Below are positions 58,272-64,000 of a stretch of 64,000 nucleotides of DNA, piece by piece. Numbering within the stretch: the first letter of the stretch is position 1; each line of letters begins with the position of its first letter. Origin of the DNA: Amnibacterium kyonggiense (GTDB lineage: Bacteria > Actinomycetota > Actinomycetes > Actinomycetales > Microbacteriaceae); the NCBI RefSeq assembly GCF_004364555.1, contig NZ_SOAM01000002.1, positions 310,001 through 374,000 of the forward strand, written 5' to 3'. The position numbers were made by a program, and so were the translations under genes. Below the pieces are notes generated by a model, which was not told where the DNA came from, did no database searches, and saw nothing but the letters and a program-made list of their open reading frames with translations.

Positions 58272-59812
58272 ACCTGACGGGGATGCGACGGTACGCGGAG
58301 CACGAGGAGGTCGACGCGGTCGTCATCGGCACCGGCGCCGGCGGCGCGCCGATCCTGGCCCGGCTCGCGCAGGCGGGGCTCGCCGTGGTCGCCCTCGAGG
58401 CCGGCCGCAACTGGGAGCCCACCGACCACACGCCCGACGAGGTCGACGCCGGGAGCCTCTACTGGCTGGGCGAGCGCCTCTCCGGCGGCACCGAGCCGGA
58501 GGCGTTCGGCGGCAACAACTCCGGCATCGGCGTCGGCGGCTCGACGCTGCACTGGGGCGCCTTCTGCCCGCGGCCCGACGAGCGCGACCTCCGGCTCGCC
58601 TCCGACCAGGGCGCCGGCGTCGACTGGCCGCTCACGCTCGACGAGCTCCTCCCGTACATCGAGGAGGTCGAGCGCTTCATCCAGGTGTCCGGCCCCGCCG
58701 ACTACCCGTGGGACCCGACGCGGCGCTACCCGCTGCCGCCGGTCGCGCGGAACTCCTCCGCCGACGCGATGGCCCGCGGCTGCGAGGCGATCGGGATGCG
58801 GTACACCGACTCCCCCGCCGCGATCGTGTCGCGGGACGTGCAGCAGCCGCACTTCGGCGTCCGGCACGGGGCGATCAACAGCGGCGCGACGCACCAGGGC
58901 GACCGCGTCGCGTCGAAGGCGTCGATGGACGTCACCTACCTGCCGCTCGCCGTCGCGCACGGCGCGGAGATCCGGGCCGAGGCGATGGTGCACGACCTCG
59001 AGCGGGACGCCTCCGGGCGGATCACCGCCGTCGTGTACCGCCAGGACGGCGTCGACCACCGGCAGCGGACGCGGAACGTGTTCCTCTGCGGCGGCGGCGT
59101 CGAGTCCGCGCGGCTGCTGCTGAACCTCGAGCTCGCGAACTCGAGCGGGCAGGTCGGCCGCAACTACATGGCGCACCCGGCCGCCCAGGTGTGGGGCCGC
59201 TTCGACGAGCCGATGCGGATGTGGCGGGGCTGGCCGTCCTCCCTGATCTCCGAGGACCCGGTGCGGCTCGAGGACAAGGACTTCGCGGGCGGCTACCTCA
59301 TCCAGAGCCTCGGGGTGCTGCCGATCTCGCTCGCGACGACCATGGCGCGGTCCGGGATCCGCGGTGAGCGGCTGATGGGGCTGCTCGACGGCTACGACCA
59401 CCTGGCGGGCATCGGCGTGAACGGCGAGTGCCTGCCGTCCGAGGCGAACGGGCTGACCCTCGTCGACGAGACCGACGAGGTCGGGCTGCGGAAGGCGCGG
59501 ATCGACTTCTCCTACAGCGAGAACGAGCGGGCGCTCGAGGCGCACTCGATCCGGACGATGACGGCGATCTGGGAGGCGGCGGGCGCGAAGGACGTCGTCG
59601 CGCTGAAGCGCACCGCGCACGCGGAGGGGACGCTGCGGATGGGCGACGACCGCGACGCCTCCGTCGTGGACCGCGACGGCCGCAGCCACGACGTCGCGAA
59701 CCTCTACGTCTGCGACAACTCGGTGTTCCCGAGCTCGTTGATCGCGAACCCGGCGCTGACGATCATGGCGCTCGCCCTCCGCACCGCGGACCGCTTCCTC
59801 GCTGCCTCGTAG
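58268..59812 (+). CDS. GMC-type FAD oxidoreductase (gluconate-dehydrogenase large-subunit-like)
   Basis: Product of 514 residues. FAD site VVIGTGAGGAPILARLAQAG (residues 18-37), GGNNSGIGVGGSTLHWGAF, RNVFLCGGGVESARLLLNLE, C-terminal HAEGTLRMGDDRD and CDNSVFPSSLIANPALTIMA, which are GMC signatures. It probably oxidises a sugar, sugar acid or polyol. No cytochrome c subunit is near, so the electron acceptor is unclear. No Tat signal is evident, suggesting a cytoplasmic enzyme. GTG start overlaps the fusion gene by 4 nt; GGAG precedes it. Confidence 0.87.
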   Translation: MNLTGMRRYAEHEEVDAVVIGTGAGGAPILARLAQAGLAVVALEAGRNWEPTDHTPDEVDAGSLYWLGERLSGGTEPEAFGGNNSGIGVGGSTLHWGAFCPRPDERDLRLASDQGAGVDWPLTLDELLPYIEEVERFIQVSGPADYPWDPTRRYPLPPVARNSSADAMARGCEAIGMRYTDSPAAIVSRDVQQPHFGVRHGAINSGATHQGDRVASKASMDVTYLPLAVAHGAEIRAEAMVHDLERDASGRITAVVYRQDGVDHRQRTRNVFLCGGGVESARLLLNLELANSSGQVGRNYMAHPAAQVWGRFDEPMRMWRGWPSSLISEDPVRLEDKDFAGGYLIQSLGVLPISLATTMARSGIRGERLMGLLDGYDHLAGIGVNGECLPSEANGLTLVDETDEVGLRKARIDFSYSENERALEAHSIRTMTAIWEAAGAKDVVALKRTAHAEGTLRMGDDRDASVVDRDGRSHDVANLYVCDNSVFPSSLIANPALTIMALALRTADRFLAAS

Positions 59813-59815
59813 GAC

Positions 59816-60364
59816 TCAGACCGCGCGGGCGAGGTCCGGGCTCGCCTCCGCGCCCGGCAGCGCGGCGAGCACGGCGCCGGGGGCGAGGATCTTCGACCGG
59901 CGGACGCCGGAGCCGATGACGACGAGGGGCTCCGCGGCCGTATCGGCGTCGAGCAGCAGCGGCCAGCCTGCGGGCAGACCGATCGGGGTGATGCCGCCGT
60001 ACTCCATCCCCGACGTCTCGACCGCCTGGTCGTGCGGCAGGAACGACGCCTTGCGGACGTCGAGTCGGCGGCGGACGAAGCCGTTCACGTCCGCCCGCTT
60101 CGACGCGGGGACGAGGGCGGCCGCGACGCGTTCCTCCCCGTCCCGCCTGCCGCCGACGAGCACGCAGTTGACGAGCTGGTGCGCCTCGAGGCCGTAGGCG
60201 TCCTGCGTGGCCGCCGTCTCGGAGATCGCCGGGTCGATCTCGACCACGCCGACCGACTCGAGGAGCCCGAGCGCGGTGAGCGCTTCGAGGGTCGGTGCGG
60301 CGAGCAGGTCAGGGCGCTCCCTCGCGGCGACCCCGGTGAGGCCCCCGAGCACGAATCCGGTCAC
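59816..60364 (-). CDS. YbaK/ProX-type aminoacyl-tRNA deacylase-like protein
   Basis: Product of 182 residues with the YbaK fold: LEALTALGLLESVGVVEID, GLEAHQLVNCVLVGGRRDGE, AALVPASKRADVNGFVRRRL (conserved Lys), ASFLPHDQAVETSGMEYGGITPIGLPAGWPLL. The GGITPIG-type loop is the family signature. Members hydrolyse mischarged Cys- or Ala-tRNA(Pro) or related adducts; specificity cannot be told. GTG 60364 has GAGG 8 nt upstream. Ends 3 nt after the stop of the convergent GMC gene. Confidence 0.88.
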   Translation of the reverse strand: MTGFVLGGLTGVAARERPDLLAAPTLEALTALGLLESVGVVEIDPAISETAATQDAYGLEAHQLVNCVLVGGRRDGEERVAAALVPASKRADVNGFVRRRLDVRKASFLPHDQAVETSGMEYGGITPIGLPAGWPLLLDADTAAEPLVVIGSGVRRSKILAPGAVLAALPGAEASPDLARAV

Positions 60365-60430
60365 CGCTCCATCCTCGCCTGCGGCGCGCGCCCCGCTCGC
60401 GCGCCCGCCCCCGACCCGAAGAGCCCCGTT

Positions 60431-60470
60431 GGTCGAGGTGCGAGCGAAGCGAGCCTCGAGACCACGCCCC
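60431..60470 (+). repeat. left arm of the inverted repeat enclosing the second HNH gene
   Basis: Begins GGTCGAGGTGCGAGCGAAGC and continues GAGCCTCGAGACCACGCCCC. The ends can pair (GGTCGAGG with CCTCGAgACC) and the middle holds a direct repeat GCGAGC-gaa-GCGAGC. Its first 35 bases match the right arm (61948-61914) in inverted orientation with one mismatch. It lies between the YbaK gene and the end of the HNH gene. Confidence 0.85.
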
Positions 60471-60477
60471 GAACACG

Positions 60478-61809
60478 TCATGCCGCGACCGGTGGGATCC
60501 GTCCGCCGGGCCGTCTGCGTCCGGTGGGGTCGACCCAGGGTGGTGGTGTCCACCACCACCTGCCGTCGTCGTCCCGGTCGATCTGCCATCCGTGTTCGTC
60601 GTGGAGGAGGTGGCAGCGCCAGCAGAGCAGGACTCCGTTGTCGATCGAGGTCGATCCGTATCCGGCGGGTCGGATGTGGGCTCCGTCGCACCAGGAGGGT
60701 GGGGCGTCGCAGCCGGGGCCGACGCACCCACCGTCCCGGACGGCCATCGCTCTGCGTTGGGCTTCCGTGAAGAACCTGCGCCCGGTCCCGAGGTCCAGCG
60801 GCTGCGACTTCCCGCCGAGCACGACCGGGATGATCTCCGCGTCCGCGGCGAGCATGCGGGCCATGGAGGCGCTGATCTGGGTGCCGCAGTCCGGCAGCTC
60901 GGCGGTGCCGAGCCCGGTCCGCAGCGCGTCCTCGGTCATCGTGATGAGGAGGGTGACGGCGGTGCCGGCGATCTGCCCGTCGTCGACCTGGATCGCCTTC
61001 TTCGCGAGCAGGCGGATCCCGTCCACCCACTGCTGCTCCACCGGCCGCCGGTTCTGCGTCTCCGGCATGTCCGCCTGGTCCGGGGTGACGAGGATCGGGC
61101 GCCGGGTGGGGCTGTTGGCCTCGACCGCGGTCTTGAGGAACCCGTCGGTGAGGGTGTCGAGGTCGAGGGTCCACCGGACGAGCCCGTTGCGCAGGTGCCG
61201 CCGCTTGACCGTCGGGATCGGGGTCGGTTCGCCCCGGTCGGGGCGTCCGCCGTCGGGGTTGGCGTGCTCCGGGACCCGCTGCAACCAGCGGAGCAGGTCG
61301 TTCGGTGCCCAGCCTTCGGCGGCGGTGTCGAGGAGCTTCCGCTCGAGGTCGTCGAGCTCCCACGGGGCCAGCCCGGGCGCGCACTCGGCCAGGGTGCGGC
61401 GCATCGCCGCGGCGATCTCGGGGTCGAGGAGGCCGGCGGCGAATGCGGCGGCGATCTGCGGGCAGGTCGCCGGCAGTGTCTCGCCGGTCATCGCTTCCCG
61501 CGGGCGGAACGCTTCACCCGATGCGACCACGGTCGCCGCGGTGGCTCGCGGCATCCCGGTGACCTGGGACACAAGGTTGGCGGCGTTGGCCGCGCCCTGC
61601 TTGCGGGCGAGGGAGTCGTCCCGGTTCTCACTGCGGCGGGCGACCTCCCCGGCCAGGGCCGTCTCCTCCGCTTGCGCGAGGCGGCGGAGCTTTGCGACCG
61701 TGGAGAGCCGCTCGAGCAGTGCCTGGTCGGAGACGAACCGGAGGGCGTCGTCGGCGAGGCGGGCGTAGGCGTCCGCCTGCTCGAGGAGTGCCTCCGCCGT
61801 CCGGGTCAT
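60478..61809 (-). CDS. DUF222 / HNH endonuclease, second copy
   Basis: Product of 443 residues: DUF222 helical part (about 10-330; LARKQGAANAANLVSQVTGM, AGLLDPEIAAAMRRTLAECA) and HNH domain (about 365-425) with CVGPGCDAPPSWCDGAHIRP, the Asn of IDNGVLLCWRCH and HDEHGW. It differs strongly from the copy at 665-2110, so the two are from separate subfamilies. ATG 61809 follows a TCGAAT hexamer by 6 nt, within a PafBC-type promoter, so the message is probably leaderless. Both sides carry arms of a 35-nt inverted repeat, suggesting a movable cassette. Confidence 0.9.
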   Translation of the reverse strand: MTRTAEALLEQADAYARLADDALRFVSDQALLERLSTVAKLRRLAQAEETALAGEVARRSENRDDSLARKQGAANAANLVSQVTGMPRATAATVVASGEAFRPREAMTGETLPATCPQIAAAFAAGLLDPEIAAAMRRTLAECAPGLAPWELDDLERKLLDTAAEGWAPNDLLRWLQRVPEHANPDGGRPDRGEPTPIPTVKRRHLRNGLVRWTLDLDTLTDGFLKTAVEANSPTRRPILVTPDQADMPETQNRRPVEQQWVDGIRLLAKKAIQVDDGQIAGTAVTLLITMTEDALRTGLGTAELPDCGTQISASMARMLAADAEIIPVVLGGKSQPLDLGTGRRFFTEAQRRAMAVRDGGCVGPGCDAPPSWCDGAHIRPAGYGSTSIDNGVLLCWRCHLLHDEHGWQIDRDDDGRWWWTPPPWVDPTGRRRPGGRIPPVAA

Positions 61810-61815
61810 GGGGGT

Positions 61816-61837
61816 ATTCGAGCACGGGGCACTGACA
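61816..61837 (-). promoter_or_regulatory. RecA-NDp-like (PafBC-type) promoter of the second HNH gene
   Basis: On the minus strand TGTCAGTG (61837-61830), 8-base spacer, TCGAAT (61821-61816), then 6 nt to ATG. The mycobacterial LexA-independent DNA-damage promoter is tTGTCRGTG-N8-TAnnnT. The upstream element and the spacer agree (the first T is A here), and the -10 differs only at its second base. The activator pair PafB/PafC is encoded at 13143-15108. Confidence 0.65.
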
Positions 61838-61910
61838 TTGGAACCCGATCTGGGTCAGGTGTTTTCCGTTCTGCGGAAGGCGCGGCGGGCCGGGTCGGTA
61901 CCGAGGGTAC

Positions 61911-61948
61911 GGGGTGGTTTCGAGGCTCGCTTCGCTCGCACCTCGACC
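61911..61948 (-). repeat. right arm of the inverted repeat enclosing the second HNH gene
   Basis: Read on the minus strand it begins GGTCGAGGTGCGAGCGAAGC and continues GAGCCTCGAAACCACCCC; 29 identical bases, one mismatch, then five identical bases compared with the arm at 60431. It lies about 75 bp before the gamma-glutamyltransferase gene and 100 bp behind the HNH promoter. The distance between arms is 1440 bp. Confidence 0.85.
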
Positions 61949-62022
61949 TTCGGGATCGGTGGATGAGCCGGGCGAGGCGCCCCTCGTCCGTGAACTCCGA
62001 CGTCCGGGTGGGAGGGTGAGGC

Positions 62023-63819
62023 GTGCCGTTCTCCGCGCCTCCCCCGTTCACCACGCGGCCGGATCTCGTCGGGACGTTCGGGATGAGCGCGTCGACGCAC
62101 TGGCTCGCGACGGGGACCGCGCAGTCGGTGCTCGAGCGGGGCGGCAACGCGTTCGACGCGGCCGTCGCGGCGGCGTTCGTGCTGCACCTCGTCGAACCCC
62201 ACCTCAACGGGCCCGGTGGCGATCTCACCGCGATCCTCGCGACCGCGGAGGACCCGGGTACGCCGGTCGTGCTCATGGGTCAGGGGCCCGCGCCGGCGGG
62301 CGCGACCCTCACGCACTTCGCGGCGGAGGGACTCGACCTCGTCCCGGGAAGCGGCGCCCTCGCCGCGGCTGTCCCGGGCGCGACGGACGCCTGGCTGCTC
62401 CTGCTCGAGACGCACGGCACCTGGGAGCTGCGCGACGTCCTGACCTACGCCGTCGACATCGCTCGTGACGGGCACCCGCTCTCAGCGGGCGTCGCCCGCT
62501 CGATCGCGAGCATGGCCCCCTTCTTCCGTGCGCACTGGCCCACCTCCGCGGCACGCTGGCTCCACCCCGACGGCACGCCGCCCGAGCCCGGCGAGCGGGT
62601 GGCGAATCCGACGTGGGCGGCGGTGCTCGACGAGCTCGTCGCGGCCGGCGCCGGCGCCGGCGATCGCGCCGGGCGGATCCGCGCGGCCCGCGACGCCTGG
62701 GCGACCGGCCGCGTCGCGCAGGAGATCGATCGATTCGTCCGCGAACCGCACCGCCATGCCGACGGGCGCGATCACGCGGGCGTCATCCGTGCCGAGGACC
62801 TCGCCGCGTTCCGCGCGTCCTTCGAGCCCGCCGTCACCCGGGACTTCCGCGGGACGACCGTCGCGAAGACCGGCCCGTGGGGTCAGGGGCCGGCACTGCT
62901 CGCCGCGCTCGCGATTCTCGAGCCGCTCGACGACGCGCTGCTCGACCCCTCGACCGCGGACGGCGTGCACACGATCGCGGAGACGCTGAAGCTCGTCCTC
63001 GCGGACCGGGAGGCGTGGTTCGGCGACGACGCGCCCGTGCCGGTCGACGTCCTGCTGTCGAAGGACTACGCCGCCGAGCGCCGCACGCTCATCGGCGACC
63101 GCGCCTCGACCGAGCTGCGCCCCGGCCGGGCCGGCGGGACGCCGCCGCTCCCCCGCCTGCGCACCGCGGCGGAGTACGCATCCGGCGTCGCCGGCGTCGG
63201 CGAGCCGACCATCGAGTCGACCGGCGACCTGCGCGGCGACACCTGCCACCTCGACGTCGTCGACCGGTGGGGCAACATCGTCTCGGCGACCCCCTCCGGC
63301 GGCTGGCTGCAGTCCTCCCCGACGATCCCGGGCCTCGGGTTCTGCCTCGGCACGCGCCTCCAGATGACGTGGCTCGAGGAGGGGACGCCGTCGACGCTCG
63401 CGCCGGGGCGCCGACCCCGGACGACGCTCACCCCGACCCTGTTGCTCCGCGACGGGCGGGCGGTCGGCGCGCTCGGCTCGCCCGGGGGCGATCAGCAGGA
63501 CCAGTGGCAGCTGCTCCACCTCCTCCGCACCCTCGTCGGCGGGTGGAGCCCGCAGGAGGCGATCGACGCGCCCGCCTTCCACACGACGTCGTTCCCGGGA
63601 TCGTTCTGGCCGCGGACGTGGGAGCCGGGCGGCCTCGTCGTCGAGGACCGCCTCGGCGAGGACGTCATCGCCGAGCTCGAACGGCGCGGCCACCGCGTGG
63701 ACCGCGCGGGCGACTGGACGCTCGGCCGGCTGTCGACGGTCGGCCGGGACCCTGCCGCCGGCACGGTCCACGCCGCGGCGAACCCGCGCGCGATGCAGGG
63801 GTACGCCGCGGGCCGTTGA
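62023..63819 (+). CDS. gamma-glutamyltransferase family protein
   Basis: Product of 598 residues, an Ntn-hydrolase that would cleave itself before Thr407 in LRGDTCHLDVVDRWGNIVSA. Other signatures: GGNAFDAAVAAAFVLHLVEPHLNGPGGD at the N-terminus and LGSPGGDQQDQWQLL near the C-terminus (oxyanion loop). No signal peptide is seen, so it may be cytoplasmic, and it may act as an acylase or amidohydrolase rather than on glutathione, which actinobacteria mostly lack. GTG 62023 has GGGAGGG upstream. Confidence 0.88.
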   Translation: MPFSAPPPFTTRPDLVGTFGMSASTHWLATGTAQSVLERGGNAFDAAVAAAFVLHLVEPHLNGPGGDLTAILATAEDPGTPVVLMGQGPAPAGATLTHFAAEGLDLVPGSGALAAAVPGATDAWLLLLETHGTWELRDVLTYAVDIARDGHPLSAGVARSIASMAPFFRAHWPTSAARWLHPDGTPPEPGERVANPTWAAVLDELVAAGAGAGDRAGRIRAARDAWATGRVAQEIDRFVREPHRHADGRDHAGVIRAEDLAAFRASFEPAVTRDFRGTTVAKTGPWGQGPALLAALAILEPLDDALLDPSTADGVHTIAETLKLVLADREAWFGDDAPVPVDVLLSKDYAAERRTLIGDRASTELRPGRAGGTPPLPRLRTAAEYASGVAGVGEPTIESTGDLRGDTCHLDVVDRWGNIVSATPSGGWLQSSPTIPGLGFCLGTRLQMTWLEEGTPSTLAPGRRPRTTLTPTLLLRDGRAVGALGSPGGDQQDQWQLLHLLRTLVGGWSPQEAIDAPAFHTTSFPGSFWPRTWEPGGLVVEDRLGEDVIAELERRGHRVDRAGDWTLGRLSTVGRDPAAGTVHAAANPRAMQGYAAGR

Positions 63820-63893
63820 CGACCCGGCCGCCGCCGCCCCGCCTCCCGGCCCGCGTTCACCCGCCGGACACCCCGGCGCAGCACGCTTCGGGG

Positions 63894-64000
63894 ATGTCCT
63901 CCAGCGATCCCTTCCTCCCCGTGCCGCCCGAGGAGGCGGCGGACGTCGAGGAGCGGCGCGAGCTCGCGGACCTCGAGGACGACGAGCAGCCCGACGTGCT
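63894..64000 (+). CDS. acidic hypothetical protein, N-terminal part (cut by window edge)
   Basis: At least 35 residues: MSSSDPFLPVPPEEAADVEE, then a charged stretch RRELADLEDDEQPDV that runs to the edge. No domain can be assigned. CACGCT stands exactly 6 nt before the ATG, the same leaderless-type layout as many genes here. Composition is similar to the small acidic protein at 38358-38546. Confidence 0.5.
   Translation, partial: MSSSDPFLPVPPEEAADVEERRELADLEDDEQPDV

Noticed and set aside
60431-61948. Repeat arms as part of a CRISPR array
   Set aside because: Only two copies, inverted and 1.4 kb apart, without spacers or cas genes.

Overview
The window is chromosomal DNA of a high-GC actinobacterium, most probably Micrococcales, family Microbacteriaceae. 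Reasons: nearly every third codon position is G or C, GTG starts are common, rbpA, tatA/tatC, pafB/pafC, helY and PAC2 are actinobacterial markers, and the run PAC2 - HAD - trmI - FKBP - pafB - pafC - tatA - tatC - helY - lnt is a gene order typical of that group. The exact genus cannot be told from the sequence alone. No rRNA, CRISPR array, complete prophage, integrase or transposase is visible; one tRNA (Leu, GAG) is present.

Layout. 1-664: end of kynU, a gene fragment and a pair of AT-rich inverted sites. 665-2110: a DUF222/HNH endonuclease gene behind a promoter that carries a near-perfect LexA box. 2207-4259 (-): SDR, Nudix, EI24 membrane protein. 4333-7056 (+): NfeD, SPFH, glycerophosphodiesterase, then rbpA behind a SigR-type promoter. 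7116-17785 (-): housekeeping block for DNA repair (nei2), lipoprotein acylation (lnt), RNA helicase (helY), Tat export (tatC, tatA), DNA-damage regulators (pafC, pafB), a FKBP lipoprotein, trmI and a HAD phosphatase. 17890-26182: PAC2, a DUF559 protein, uppP, pirin, an M20 peptidase, a secreted sedolisin-like protease. 26371-28061: tRNA-Leu and a TAP-like hydrolase meeting at a strong terminator. 28120-38546: DUF1810, acylphosphatase, AAA ATPase, a DnaJ-NERD fusion, deaminase, pta-ackA, an NmrA-type reductase, and two tandem secreted GH25-like proteins. 38584-49954: amidohydrolase, glycosyltransferase, NYN-LOTUS protein, RraA, a second NERD protein, arginine deiminase, a SGNH-GAF protein divergent from a degenerate kinase, amidotransferase, hydrolase. 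50103-55885: pdxH between two copies of an unnamed paralogous family, small ORFs, two SDRs, an HTH regulator. 55897-64000: hydrolase, a hydrolase/gluconate-dehydrogenase-subunit-3 fusion coupled to a GMC oxidoreductase, a YbaK protein, a second DUF222/HNH gene enclosed by a 35-nt inverted repeat, a gamma-glutamyltransferase and an incomplete ORF.

Themes. (1) DNA damage: PafBC is encoded here, one HNH gene carries a LexA-type operator, the other a PafBC-type (RecA-NDp) promoter, and nei2 is also present. (2) Many first genes have a -10-like hexamer exactly 6-7 nt before the start codon, so leaderless transcription appears widespread. (3) Acetate and energy: pta-ackA makes acetyl phosphate/acetate and ATP, arcA breaks down arginine. 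(4) Envelope: uppP, tatAC, lnt, SPFH/NfeD and the secreted proteins. No single new defence island is obvious; the most unusual items are the repeat-enclosed, damage-regulated HNH cassette, the multi-arm repeat ahead of dnaJ-NERD, the SGNH-GAF / pseudokinase pair, and the duplicated unnamed family around pdxH.
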